Assembly: GCA_937928015.1 (NCBI GenBank)
Contig: CALFXA010000188.1
Span: 1-47,494, forward strand
DNA length: 47,494 nucleotides
Source: an uncultured Anaerolineales bacterium
Lineage (GTDB): Bacteria > Chloroflexota > Anaerolineae > Anaerolineales > Villigracilaceae
Direction of reading: 5' to 3'
In this document: piece by piece, positions 23,378 to 32,559 of the stretch
Position numbering within the stretch: the first letter of the stretch is position 1
Layout of the letters: every line of letters begins with the position of its first letter
Made by a program: the position numbers and the translations under genes
The notes under the pieces: model-generated
Database searches by the model: none
What the model saw: only the letters and a program-made list of their open reading frames with translations
What the model was told of the DNA's origin: nothing

Positions 23378-24745
23378 TTACCTCTTGAGGAAGAAGGACG
23401 GGTCGCCCGCTTTTTCAGTCAACACGCCATTGCGGATTAGGCCAAGGTCTTCCATCCATTTTTCGAACTCGGCAGCAGGACGCAGCTTGAAGAGTTGGCG
23501 CAGGGTGGGCGCGTCGTGGAACGATGTGCACTGATACGAGAGCATCGAGTCGTCGCCCATCGGCACGCCCATGAAGTAGTTGCAGCCCGCCGCCGTGAGC
23601 ATGACCGCCAAATTCTCGATGGCGTTCTGGTCGGCGCGGGCGTGATTGGTGTAACAGGCATCCACGCCCATTGGGATGCCCGTCAGCTTGCCCATGAAGT
23701 GATCTTCGAGTCCCGCGCGCTGAATTTGGCGGGCGTCGTACAAATATTCGGGGCCGATGAAGCCGACCACGGTGTTGACCTGGAAAGGATGCCAGCGTTT
23801 GGCCAGACCATAATTGCGGGCTTCGAGCGTGAGCTGGTCCCAGCCGTTATGGGCTTCAGCCGAAAGCGCGGACCCCTGGCCTGTTTCGAAATACATGAAG
23901 TTGGGCCCCTTGGGGAAGCAATGTTTCTTGGCGAGTTCGTAGGCCTCGTCCAACATGCCAACCGAGATGCCGAAGGATTCGTTGCCCTTCTGCGACCCCG
24001 AGATGGACTGGAAGACCAAGCCAACAGGCGAACCCGATTGCATACATTTCATCTGCGTGGTGACGTGGGCCAGCACGCAGTTCTGGGTGGGGATATTCCA
24101 GGTCTTGATGACATCATAGGTCATGTCGAGCAGGCGCGCGACGGAGCCGTATGAGTCGTCCACGGGATTGATGCCGATGACCGAGTCTCCTGAGCCATAG
24201 GACAGACCCTCGTAAATCTCGGCGCGGATGCCTTCAGGCGAGTCGGTGGGATGGTTAGGTTGCAGACGGCTGGAGAGAGTCCCAGGCGCGCCGATGGTGT
24301 TATTGCAGTGTGCCGTGACGGGGATTTTCTTGGCGGCGTACATCAAGTCCATGTTGGACATGAGCTTGGTCACCCCTGCGACCATCTCGGCGGTCAGGCC
24401 GTCCGAAGTGCGGCGGATCATGTCAGGCGTGGTAGTGTCAGCCAGTAGCCATTCGCGGAAATCGCCGACGGTCATGCTCTTGATCTCGGCGTAGACCGAC
24501 TCATCCACGGCATCCTGGATTACGCGCGTGACCTCGTCCTGGTCGTAGGGTACAGCAGGAGTCTCACGCAGTACACTCAAGGGGACTTCCGCCAGCACGA
24601 GACGCGCGGCCACGCGCTCGGCGGCCGTTTCCGCGCCGACGCCCGCGAGGCGATCTCCCGACTTCTCCTCGTTGGCTTTGCCCATCAGGAGGCGGATGTC
24701 AGGAAATTCGTAGGTCTTGCCGTGTAGTTTCGTGCGGAGAAGCAT
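23378..24745 (-). CDS. eutB: EutB, ethanolamine ammonia-lyase large subunit
   Basis: 455 residues, full length for the family. The adenosylcobalamin-dependent TIM barrel splits ethanolamine into acetaldehyde and ammonia. Conserved blocks seen are LMGKANEEKSGDRLAG, TAHCNNTIGAPGTLSSRLQP, YGSGDSVIGINPVDDS, CVLAHVTTQMKCMQSG, FQSISGSQKGNESFG, YFETGQGSALSAEAHNG, CYTNHARADQNAIENLA and YFMGVPMGDDSMLSYQC. These include the barrel residues that bind substrate. SD AAAAGG precedes the ATG. Together with EutC this gene fixes the pathway of the operon. Confidence 0.97.
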   Translation of the reverse strand: MLLRTKLHGKTYEFPDIRLLMGKANEEKSGDRLAGVGAETAAERVAARLVLAEVPLSVLRETPAVPYDQDEVTRVIQDAVDESVYAEIKSMTVGDFREWLLADTTTPDMIRRTSDGLTAEMVAGVTKLMSNMDLMYAAKKIPVTAHCNNTIGAPGTLSSRLQPNHPTDSPEGIRAEIYEGLSYGSGDSVIGINPVDDSYGSVARLLDMTYDVIKTWNIPTQNCVLAHVTTQMKCMQSGSPVGLVFQSISGSQKGNESFGISVGMLDEAYELAKKHCFPKGPNFMYFETGQGSALSAEAHNGWDQLTLEARNYGLAKRWHPFQVNTVVGFIGPEYLYDARQIQRAGLEDHFMGKLTGIPMGVDACYTNHARADQNAIENLAVMLTAAGCNYFMGVPMGDDSMLSYQCTSFHDAPTLRQLFKLRPAAEFEKWMEDLGLIRNGVLTEKAGDPSFFLKR

Positions 24746-24826
24746 AATATTTACCTTTTCACCGCGAGATAAGTCTACTTTTTAGCCAAGCTTGAGATCA
24801 CTTTGGCGGAAGAATACCGCAAAACT

Positions 24827-26266
24827 TTAATGATAAAAGATCAACGTCTTGACGCTCAAGGGAACTACACGGCCATCCATGAGCGGGGTGCCCACGTCGA
24901 TGTAGTCACCTTCCGAAAGACCGACCTGGTCGATCACCAGCAGGGAGCGCTGCGGCGCGAGTCCCTTGACGGTCTGGCCCAGCGCCTGGGCATAGTCTCT
25001 TTCGATAATAATGACGAGCGGCCTGTCGGAGGGCATTGCGCCCGAGAATTCCCGTAGACCGTTCGCCAGTTGTGTTAACGAAGTATAGTCCAAAGGACGA
25101 TTGAGTTCAAGCGCAATCGCGAACAGGTCGGTGGTGAGGTTCACGTCCCAGCGGCGCACGGCGGCGGAAATGGCCGAGGCGACGGAAGCAGGTTCCAGGT
25201 CCGCGGGGAGCATGGGGCGGATGACGGGCACGTTCTTCATCGGTAGGATCTGCCGCTCTGCCCAGATCGTCGAACCCGAGAGCGTCACCGTCTGCGTGCT
25301 GGCTCCCAGCACCGTGGCGCGCAACGTCTCTGCGGGTTGGACCACCTCGTAGGCGCTCAAGGCGGGATGTCTGCGCAATGACTCGGCCAGCAACGGACCC
25401 ACGTCATCGTGACGGGTCGCGTCGGCCACCGAGTTGATTTGAATGGGATTGAAATAATAGTGCCCGATGCCGCCCGAGAACATCAGCACCGTGCCGCGCC
25501 CTGAGACGGTTGTTGGCGGGGTGAGATACAACTTCTGCGCCAGCGGCGAGGATGTGCCCTCGACCAGTTCGAGGGTCATGTCGGCCATGCGGTCGGTGAA
25601 GCGTCGCAACTGTTCGAGCGTGGGTGACGACCCGACCTCAAACTGGATGCCGACGTCGGCCAGAATGTGTTTGGCGGGATCGGCGATGTGGCGGACCCGT
25701 CCGCTGCTGTGCTCGACCTCAAGGATGCGCCCGCCATAATTCATGGCCGCCGCGCTGACGAAGGTCCCGCTTTGGAAGGTGGCGCTGTTGGCGCTGCCGC
25801 CGCCGATGTCCACGTTGGTCACGGAGGTGTAATGGGCCTGCGAATACTGGGCCGCCCCTGCCCCCTTTCCCGCGATGAGACTCTCCACGTTCGGTCCCGC
25901 CACGCTGACCACGAACTCACCCGCCAGCCCCGAAAGCGCGCGCAGAATCTCATCGGCGTTTTTCTTCTTGGCGGTCTCGCCCGTGATAATGACCGCACCC
26001 GTTTCGACCTGCTTCGGGTCCACGTTGGCGGCGGCATACTCACGACGCACGATCTCGTGGAGCCTGTCGGCGTCCACAGTTTCGTAATCTTTGAGCGGAG
26101 TAAAGACAATGGGGCTTTGATACAGCACTTCGCGGCTGGAGATGTTGATACGCGGAATTTGCCCGGGCCGCGCCACATCAGTCAGGCCGAGGCGCGAAAA
26201 GATGATTTGCGTGGTCGTGGTCCCCACATCCACGCCGACAGAAAGGAGGGCGCGAGAGTCACTCAT
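24827..26266 (-). CDS. eutA: EutA, reactivating factor for ethanolamine ammonia-lyase
   Basis: 479 residues with an Hsp70/actin ATPase fold: SVGVDVGTTTTQIIFSRL (about 9-26, phosphate 1), TGETAKKKNADEI, DIGGGSANSATF (phosphate 2) and MFSGGIGHYYF (adenosine). It swaps damaged cobalamin from EutBC for fresh adenosylcobalamin using ATP. Length agrees with EutA. A family 1 repeat (26278-26361) separates it from eutN; 81 nt separate it from eutB. Confidence 0.93.
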   Translation of the reverse strand: MSDSRALLSVGVDVGTTTTQIIFSRLGLTDVARPGQIPRINISSREVLYQSPIVFTPLKDYETVDADRLHEIVRREYAAANVDPKQVETGAVIITGETAKKKNADEILRALSGLAGEFVVSVAGPNVESLIAGKGAGAAQYSQAHYTSVTNVDIGGGSANSATFQSGTFVSAAAMNYGGRILEVEHSSGRVRHIADPAKHILADVGIQFEVGSSPTLEQLRRFTDRMADMTLELVEGTSSPLAQKLYLTPPTTVSGRGTVLMFSGGIGHYYFNPIQINSVADATRHDDVGPLLAESLRRHPALSAYEVVQPAETLRATVLGASTQTVTLSGSTIWAERQILPMKNVPVIRPMLPADLEPASVASAISAAVRRWDVNLTTDLFAIALELNRPLDYTSLTQLANGLREFSGAMPSDRPLVIIIERDYAQALGQTVKGLAPQRSLLVIDQVGLSEGDYIDVGTPLMDGRVVPLSVKTLIFYH

Positions 26267-26277
26267 AAGGCATACGC

Positions 26278-26361
26278 CGCTGCGAGGACGAGGTCCGAAA
26301 CAATCTCCCGTTCATTCGAGGAGATTGCCTCAGGCGGAAAAAGCCGCCCTCGCAATGACAT
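26278..26361. repeat. Dispersed palindromic repeat, family 1 (element 5), between eutN and eutA
   Basis: CTGCGAGGACGAGG, GAAACAATCTCC, GGAGATTGCCTCAGGCGG and CGCCCTCGCAATGACA. Slightly diverged from element 4 but with the same order of arms. Confidence 0.7.
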
Positions 26362-26652
26362 CTACTCTTTCCTGTATGTGACCTTGCCGCTCAACTCGAG
26401 CGAGTCAATTACACCCACGATGACGGCATCCACGGGGGCATTATTGGTCTGGTTAGTGTAACGGGCCGAGGAGCCGTCTGTGACGAGAACCAGGTCGCCC
26501 GTCCCAGCGCTGACCGTATCCACCGCCACGTACGGTTCGCCTGTCACCTTGCCAGCCGTGTCCGTATTTCGCACAATCAACAATTTGCGCCCGCTGATGG
26601 AGGCGTCCTTGATGGTCGAGATGGTCGAGCCGATCACGAGTGCGATTCGCAT
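26362..26652 (-). CDS. eutN: EutN/CcmL-type BMC-P pentameric vertex protein
   Basis: 96 residues, the usual size. The OB-fold starts MRIALVIGSTISTIKDASISG, then LLIVRN, VAVDTVSAGTGDLVLVTDGSSAR and ends with VIGVIDSLE. Pentamers cap the vertices of the shell. GAGG 6 nt before the ATG is the SD; a 16-bp hairpin precedes it. It is the only BMC-P in the window. Confidence 0.95.
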   Translation of the reverse strand: MRIALVIGSTISTIKDASISGRKLLIVRNTDTAGKVTGEPYVAVDTVSAGTGDLVLVTDGSSARYTNQTNNAPVDAVIVGVIDSLELSGKVTYRKE

Positions 26653-26669
26653 GATTGCCTCAGGAAATG

Positions 26670-26708
26670 CCAGGATGAGTGAATTTTATCCCAATTCACT
26701 CATCCTGG
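26670..26708. promoter_or_regulatory. Perfect 16-bp stem-loop between the permease and eutN
   Basis: CCAGGATGAGTGAATT (26670-26685), 7-nt loop, AATTCACTCATCCTGG (26693-26708). No T-run follows on the minus strand, so it looks like an mRNA processing or stability element between the permease and the shell genes rather than a strong terminator. Confidence 0.7.
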
Positions 26709-26724
26709 TGATGCTATTCAGGCT

Positions 26725-28344
26725 TTAGTCGTCGCCAGCCGACATCTCGGCTTCGATCTTGCGCAGGTCCGATTCGGCACTGGCCTTGGGACCCGTAAAG
26801 CGGTGCTTGGCGTCCACCTGCCAATAGATGAACATGAAGACCGCCAGCAGAATGATGGACCAGCCAGCCAGTTCATTCGGCGGGATGGAGAACAGGACAG
26901 TGATGAAGATGATCCAGGCTAAAGCCAGCACATTGAGGATCGCGCCCCAGCCTTTGAGGCTCCAGGGAGCGTGCTCGGGCGTGGTGTATTCGCCCTTCTT
27001 CTGCAATTTGTTACGCAGGTTCAGGAAGATCGGAATGCCGTATGCCAGGTAGAGCGCGGTCGTGCTGACTGCCACGATAACCGAGTAGACCGCCGAGTAG
27101 ACGGTCAGCAGCACGGCCAGGATGCAGGTAATCAGAATGGACCAGATCGGTGTGCGCCAGCGATGATCAATCTGCTTGATAAGCTGGTGACCGGGCATGC
27201 CGCCATCGCGCGCAAAGGCGAACCACATGCGGCTCATGCTGGTGATGGAGGCCAGACCGCACAACCACATGGCGCCGCCGATGATGATGGCGATCGTGTG
27301 ACTGAAGAGGATGTTGTCGAAGTTCGAATAGATGATGTACAGCACGGACGGCGACCCGTCGGGCGGGGCGGCCACAGCGGCCACGCCTTCGATGCCGTTG
27401 GGGATGTGCAGGGTCAGGATGATCAGCATGATGTAGCCAACCACCGCCGACACCGCCACAGACAGGAACACGCCCCAGGCGCTGTTCAAGCGCGCCATGA
27501 CGGTCTCTTCCGCCACGTGAGCGGAGGCGTCATAGCCTGTGTAAGTCCATTGCGCCTGCAGCAGGCCAAGTACGAAGGCCAGGGCCAGGCCGCCGCCTGC
27601 GTAGAACTTGCCCAGGAAACCCATCATCAGCGACTTGAACTCGAAGGGGCCCGCCGCAAAGGAAGTGTAGGAAGTCAGGTCCGCGTTGACCGCGCTTTGG
27701 AACAGGAAGCTGAAGGGCTGCGTGTACTTGCCAAAGGCGACCAGCAAAATGGCGATGATCGCCACGCCGCCAATATGCCAATAGACGCTGAAGTCATTGA
27801 GGCGGGCAGTCAGCTTGATCCCGAACATGTTGATTAATACCTGTGGGATCATGATGATAACCATCGTAATCACCATGGCGGTGGTGTTGGTCGTGTCGAT
27901 GGAGGTGCCGAACAGACGGTTGATCGCGCCCGCAATATAGATGGCGGCGGCGTAGTCGATGCCCGCCGTGATCATGATCTGTCCAAGCATGTTGAACCAG
28001 GCGGTCACCCAGGCCCACTTATATCCACCCAGGCGGTGCGCCCAAAAATAAAGACCTCCAGCGGTAGGGTACGCGGAGGCCAGTTCGGCCATTGAGGCGG
28101 CGATAGTCAGCACGAACAAGGTGACCAGCGGCCAGCCGAAGGTGTTGATGATCGGACCTGCGAAGCCGAGGCCGTATCCGTAGAGCAGAATAGCGCCGGT
28201 CAGGATCGAAATGATCGAGAAGGAGATGGCGAAATTCGAAAAACCGCCCATCTCGCGGAATAACTGCTGGGCATAGCCCAATTTGTGGAGATCCTTCATG
28301 TCTTGCTGAATGATCTCTTCACGGGTCTTTTTGTTGGTTGCCAT
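26725..28344 (-). CDS. APC-superfamily permease, probable ethanolamine uptake protein
   Basis: 539 residues with about 12 membrane helices. The N-terminal signature DLHKLGYAQQLFREMGGFSNFAISFSII continues as an ACT-type amino acid/choline permease; later AASMAELASAYPTAGGLYFWAH and YDASAHVAEETVMA are typical of the family. SD GGAGG lies 11 nt upstream of the ATG at 28344. As first gene of an operon for ethanolamine breakdown, and with EutH absent, it is the likely ethanolamine importer. Family members also carry amino acids, GABA and choline, so specificity is inference. Its promoter and a palindromic operator lie in the 155 nt upstream. Confidence 0.85.
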   Translation of the reverse strand: MATNKKTREEIIQQDMKDLHKLGYAQQLFREMGGFSNFAISFSIISILTGAILLYGYGLGFAGPIINTFGWPLVTLFVLTIAASMAELASAYPTAGGLYFWAHRLGGYKWAWVTAWFNMLGQIMITAGIDYAAAIYIAGAINRLFGTSIDTTNTTAMVITMVIIMIPQVLINMFGIKLTARLNDFSVYWHIGGVAIIAILLVAFGKYTQPFSFLFQSAVNADLTSYTSFAAGPFEFKSLMMGFLGKFYAGGGLALAFVLGLLQAQWTYTGYDASAHVAEETVMARLNSAWGVFLSVAVSAVVGYIMLIILTLHIPNGIEGVAAVAAPPDGSPSVLYIIYSNFDNILFSHTIAIIIGGAMWLCGLASITSMSRMWFAFARDGGMPGHQLIKQIDHRWRTPIWSILITCILAVLLTVYSAVYSVIVAVSTTALYLAYGIPIFLNLRNKLQKKGEYTTPEHAPWSLKGWGAILNVLALAWIIFITVLFSIPPNELAGWSIILLAVFMFIYWQVDAKHRFTGPKASAESDLRKIEAEMSAGDD

Positions 28345-28467
28345 ACAGGGAAATCCTCCAAAACAAGAGTGATTCGTACGACAGTCTGGCTTGCGGGGCG
28401 GAACGAATGCGCAACTTGGGGATGTCAGCCTCCTGTTTGAATGGGATAGATGGCAATATATAAACAA

Positions 28468-28495
28468 TTCTCACAACCTTAATTTCTTGTGAGAA
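28468..28495. promoter_or_regulatory. Palindromic operator candidate in the eut operon leader
   Basis: TTCTCACAA (28468-28476), 10-nt AT-rich spacer, TTGTGAGAA (28487-28495). It lies about 4-31 nt downstream of the predicted transcription start. It could bind a dimeric repressor or fold as an RNA hairpin. Confidence 0.6.
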
Positions 28496-28505
28496 CTGTA
28501 AAAGT

Positions 28506-28534
28506 ATTGTAGAAGAAACGGGGCCCCGATTCAA
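28506..28534 (-). promoter_or_regulatory. Sigma70-type promoter of the eut operon
   Basis: Minus-strand TTGAAT (28534-28529), 17-nt spacer, TACAAT (28511-28506). The spacer contains a perfect CGGGGCCCCG palindrome, which could be a second regulator site. Confidence 0.65.
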
Positions 28535-28554
28535 GAGGCAAATTTATGAAAACG

Positions 28555-28583
28555 AACAGGCCGTCCAAAATGGACGGCCTGTT
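28555..28583 (-). terminator. Terminator of the phosphodiesterase/nucleotidase gene
   Basis: AACAGGCCGTCCA (28555-28567), AAA, TGGACGGCCTGTT (28571-28583): a 13-bp stem, 27 nt after the stop codon, followed on the minus strand by CGTTTTCAT. Confidence 0.75.
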
Positions 28584-28609
28584 GCCTTAGCCATGACTAG
28601 AATTTTGCG

Positions 28610-31600
28610 TTACGGACCCGTGATGCGTCCGTCCACGACAGGTGCGACGGGCGAGTTGGCGCTGACGTAGTCGATTGCGACCTGCAACAGGTCGTCGCCA
28701 GGCTGAAGCACGTTCGTGCCTTGGGTGAAGATGGTGTATCCGTCGCCGCCGGTGAACATAAAGTCATTGGTGACGATGCGGATCGTATCGGAGGGTCCGA
28801 TGGGCGTCAGTGTGCCGCTTACTCCATCGGGAGCCTTCCACATACCGGTCACGACCGGCGTGGTCCCGTTACAAGTGAAATTGACCACCAGGCCCGAGAT
28901 CTGCGGGAAGCGACCGGTGGCGATGGCTGGATTGCATTTGGGTGAGAAGCCGTTCAGGAAGGCCTGTTCCAGTTGTGCCCCGGTCAGGGTCTCAATGACC
29001 GTGCGGTTGCCAAAGGGCAACACAGAGAACATCTCACCCCAGGTGATTTCGCAGTCCTGTTCACCCGCGCTGGGCGGAGTGCACAACAGGTCCGCGCGCA
29101 GGCCGCCCGAGTTGGTGTAGGCCGCGTCCACGCCGGGATATTTCAGGCGCATGGCATCCGCCACCATGTTGCCCATGGCGGACTCGAACAAGCGGGTCGG
29201 GGCGCGTTTAATGTCGAAGGCCTGGGTACCGATGACCTGGTTGCGCAGGACGGCGGTTTGGGCGTTGGCATCGTCGACGATGGCCTGTACATCCGCGCGC
29301 TTCGGGACACCGATGTTCTTGGCCACGCGCGTCGCTGCGCCAGCCCATTCGACGTCTCCTTCTTTGGTATTGACGACCATCTGCACCACCGAGTAACTGC
29401 CGCCGGCATTCAAGCCTTCCGCCACAAGAATGTCTCCGACCATCATATTGGAGATGCGGTGCGTGTGGCCTGCCAGGACCACATCCACACTGGTGTTCTG
29501 GATGCTCTGCGCGATGGTGAGGATGGGACCATCCCACGGGACGGCTGGGACGCCATCCACGGCGTTGCTGCCGACAGCGCTGCCTTCATGGATCAGGACA
29601 ATCTGAATATTGACATCCTGCTCGCTCAGCTTTTCAGATTCGGTCTGAATGGTCTCGATGGCGGGCAGGAATTTGAGCCCGGCTGTGGCTCCCGCACTGA
29701 CCAGCTCGGGCGTGGTCTCCAGCTCGATGCCGATCACGCCGACCTTCCAGCCGTTGTAATCGAAGACGTGCGTTCCCTGGACCCAGTCCGGGTTCTGCAT
29801 CGTGAGCTCGTCCACGATATTGGCGCCGAGGAAGGGGAAGTTGGCGCGCGCCTGATGTTGTTGCAGGCGGGCGATGCCGTAGTCGAACTCATGGTTGCCG
29901 TAGGAGGTGGCGTGCAGACCCCAGGCGTTTTCCACGTCGATGGCGGGACGATCCTCAAGCAGGCCCGAGTTGGCCGGACTGGCCCCGACGTTATCGCCAG
30001 AGGCGAAGAGGAAGGACGGGCTGTTGAATTGTGCGGCTTCCTGATCGAACATGGTAGCCAACTGGGACGCGCCGCCCACCGAGACATTGCGTCCGTCCAG
30101 GGTGTAGGAAGTCGGTTCGAGCTGACCGTGGAAGTCGGTCAGGCCAATGACCGGGATCAGCACGCTCTTGTGGCTGTCCTTGAAGAGATCGAGACGTACC
30201 ACGCCCTGCGACTGCTGCGGTTCGGGGATGCCGAGCAGGTAGGCAATGGTCGGCGCAAGGTCGATGGTGCGTAGTCCGCTCACGGACTTGTTGCGCTTGA
30301 TATTGTCGCCGCCCGCGATGAACGTGGCGCGTACGTTGACGTTGGCCGCCAGGTTCTGCACATCGGGTACATACCCATGCTGACCAAAGAAAGCCGAACG
30401 AGCCACCAGTGTGCCAGGCGTGGCCGCGTCGAATTGGTAGGGCGGATACGCAAACACGACCAGGTCACCCGTGCGGGTGGGATGCGCCATATCAGCGGTG
30501 CTGTCCGGACCGTTCGGGATGTAGCGGGCCTCGGCGCGGGAATAGGCGCGGTCGATCATCATCCAGCCCTCGGGCTGACCGTCGTTGTTCCAGTCGTTCG
30601 GGTCGCTCAAGGCCAGGAAGGCGTTGCGGATCATCTCCACCGTGGCGGCTTCCTCGTTGGCAGGGACCTGGGTGAATCCGCCGCTCGCGGGATCGCGTCC
30701 CGCCAGGTTCAAATAGATTTGCACCGTGCCGCCCGCCCAACAGGCCTTGGCCTTGCCGATGGTCTCACCCGCAGCGGGGCGGCAGTTGGAGGTCTGCGGC
30801 TTGGACAACAGGCCGAGATCTACCAGCACCTTGCTGGCATCGATGGCCAGGAATTGCGGCGCAAAACCGTGGTCGGATGCGACGAAGGTAGTGGTATCTC
30901 CGTCCATCAAAGACTGGACCAAAGCCAGGGTCGAGTCAGCACCCTTGTATGCCCGCTGGATGAAGGCTGTGCGCTGGGCTACCCGTCCATCGGGTGTGCC
31001 ATTGACCTGCACATCGTCGTAGGCAGGATTGGGCGCGCCGTTCGGCAGCGTGGGTGTGATCAACCCAAGGAATTGGTGCTGGAACTCGTCCGTAGATGGG
31101 TAGCCGACCATTGCCAGGTCGGGCTTGTATTTCTCCAGTACGTATTTGATGATCGGTCGGTAGGAGGTCTCCCAGTAGAGACCCTGCTCGACGTAGGTCT
31201 CCTCGCTGACGATACCCGCCTCCAGCACGGCAAAATCCGCCGACATGGAAGTGGGGAATCGCTGCGCCACGAATTCTTCGAAGCTGCCGCCGAAACCGTT
31301 GGGGGGATTCCAGGTGGGCCAGGTAGCATTCGCGCGGCTGACCGAGGTGTGGTATAGGCGCACCTGTGAGAGGTCCTTGCTCAACTCCTCGACCTTGACC
31401 AGCATGCCAGCCGTCTGACCATCCAGCGTGCCGCCGGAGATCGTAACCTTGATGTCGGCCCATTCGCCGCGCTTGAGCTTGGCCACCGCCGCACCCGCAT
31501 CCTTGCTGAAGGAGAACCAGACGCGGTCGTAATTGACTTTCTTGTCGTTGGTGGAGTCGAAGATGTAGGCATTCAAGCCATACTTATCCACGCCGCCATC

Positions 31601-32365
31601 GAGTACGCGCAGGCGCATTTCCTTGGCAGGGCTGAAGGACTTGGGGGTGTTGGTCCAGCCCGTGGCGTCGGCGGGCGCCGCGCCCGGGAATGGAGCCTGC
31701 CCCGCAAACCCTGCCGGGTGGTCGAATTGCAGGCCGAAGGAGGCCGTGAAATTGGCGTCATCCGTTGGGGAGATGTAGTTGGTCGCCACACCGCGCCCGG
31801 AGAAGAAGGAATGAAAGTCCAGGGTTGGCCCGTTGATCAGGCCGTTGCGCCCCCCTGCCCACTCGATCTGAACCACTTTCTTGCCGCCGCGTTCGGCCGC
31901 CTGCGCCAGAGACTCGGCTTGCAGCACGCCAGAATCAAAGGAGCCGGTTCGACTTCCAAACGCGGCTCCGTTGATGGCAAATGTATTGTTGGTGGACCCA
32001 TGCACCCCCGACCAGGCCCCCGTGGAGAGGCTGTACCAGCCTGCACCTGTGTTGGTGGGCGACTGGGTCAGCAGGCCGCCGTCTGCGGCGCGCGCGCCCG
32101 AGTTGAGCAGCTTCTTCATGGTGGGCATCATGCCCTGGCTGGCGAAGGATTCCACCAGGTCCTGACGCATGCCATCGGAGGCGAAGAAGATGACGGAGGT
32201 TTCATCATCGCGTTCGTGCCTGTCCTGCCTCGGCCCCGTCGTGGACGAGGCAAAGGCTTCCATCGGCGCAACCAGTAAAGTCAGTGCGAGGATCGCCGAA
32301 ATAAAACGGAGCAGAAACACCCTGGGGTGTACTCTGCTCCGTTGGAGAAACGGGTCATTCTTCAT
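28610..32365 (-). CDS. Secreted phosphodiesterase (alkaline phosphatase fold)/5'-nucleotidase fusion
   Basis: 1251 residues with an N-terminal signal (about 17-40, [20 protein letters not shown], cleavage after AFA). Residues 55-710 are a type I phosphodiesterase/alkaline-phosphatase-superfamily domain: [11 protein letters not shown], nucleophile region [32 protein letters not shown] and FFGQHGYVP, all metal-binding positions. Residues 715-970 are a calcineurin-like metallophosphatase ([40 protein letters not shown]). Residues 985-1245 are the 5'-nucleotidase substrate domain ([39 protein letters not shown]). Together they could cleave a phosphodiester and dephosphorylate the nucleotide outside the cell. 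The two activities are normally in separate proteins. Confidence 0.9.
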   Translation of the reverse strand: MKNDPFLQRSRVHPRVFLLRFISAILALTLLVAPMEAFASSTTGPRQDRHERDDETSVIFFASDGMRQDLVESFASQGMMPTMKKLLNSGARAADGGLLTQSPTNTGAGWYSLSTGAWSGVHGSTNNTFAINGAAFGSRTGSFDSGVLQAESLAQAAERGGKKVVQIEWAGGRNGLINGPTLDFHSFFSGRGVATNYISPTDDANFTASFGLQFDHPAGFAGQAPFPGAAPADATGWTNTPKSFSPAKEMRLRVLDGGVDKYGLNAYIFDSTNDKKVNYDRVWFSFSKDAGAAVAKLKRGEWADIKVTISGGTLDGQTAGMLVKVEELSKDLSQVRLYHTSVSRANATWPTWNPPNGFGGSFEEFVAQRFPTSMSADFAVLEAGIVSEETYVEQGLYWETSYRPIIKYVLEKYKPDLAMVGYPSTDEFQHQFLGLITPTLPNGAPNPAYDDVQVNGTPDGRVAQRTAFIQRAYKGADSTLALVQSLMDGDTTTFVASDHGFAPQFLAIDASKVLVDLGLLSKPQTSNCRPAAGETIGKAKACWAGGTVQIYLNLAGRDPASGGFTQVPANEEAATVEMIRNAFLALSDPNDWNNDGQPEGWMMIDRAYSRAEARYIPNGPDSTADMAHPTRTGDLVVFAYPPYQFDAATPGTLVARSAFFGQHGYVPDVQNLAANVNVRATFIAGGDNIKRNKSVSGLRTIDLAPTIAYLLGIPEPQQSQGVVRLDLFKDSHKSVLIPVIGLTDFHGQLEPTSYTLDGRNVSVGGASQLATMFDQEAAQFNSPSFLFASGDNVGASPANSGLLEDRPAIDVENAWGLHATSYGNHEFDYGIARLQQHQARANFPFLGANIVDELTMQNPDWVQGTHVFDYNGWKVGVIGIELETTPELVSAGATAGLKFLPAIETIQTESEKLSEQDVNIQIVLIHEGSAVGSNAVDGVPAVPWDGPILTIAQSIQNTSVDVVLAGHTHRISNMMVGDILVAEGLNAGGSYSVVQMVVNTKEGDVEWAGAATRVAKNIGVPKRADVQAIVDDANAQTAVLRNQVIGTQAFDIKRAPTRLFESAMGNMVADAMRLKYPGVDAAYTNSGGLRADLLCTPPSAGEQDCEITWGEMFSVLPFGNRTVIETLTGAQLEQAFLNGFSPKCNPAIATGRFPQISGLVVNFTCNGTTPVVTGMWKAPDGVSGTLTPIGPSDTIRIVTNDFMFTGGDGYTIFTQGTNVLQPGDDLLQVAIDYVSANSPVAPVVDGRITGP

Positions 32366-32500
32366 GCTAATGCTCCTTACCTATAAGAATCTTCATGTCT
32401 GCCAGCATGGGCGAATGCGCAGCCACGCGACGGTAAACAGGGAGAAAAAGAAAGACGCCCATCATCACCTTTCAAGAGGATATAAATTCGGACTATTTAG

Positions 32501-32529
32501 ATTGTATTCATACTAATACCAAAAGTCAA
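32501..32529 (-). promoter_or_regulatory. Sigma70-type promoter of the phosphodiesterase/nucleotidase gene
   Basis: Minus-strand TTGACT (32529-32524), 17-nt spacer, TACAAT (32506-32501), giving a leader of about 130 nt. It is back to back with the start of the divergent oxidoreductase gene. Confidence 0.7.
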
Positions 32530-32547
32530 CTGGTACTTTGGGATGGG

Positions 32548-32553
32548 TATAAT
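32548..32553 (+). promoter_or_regulatory. -10 element TATAAT 6 nt before ATG (leaderless start)
   Basis: TATAATCGGCGCATG, identical to the start of the NadM-like gene at 39445-39431 on the other strand. Confidence 0.6.
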
Positions 32554-32559
32554 CGGCGC

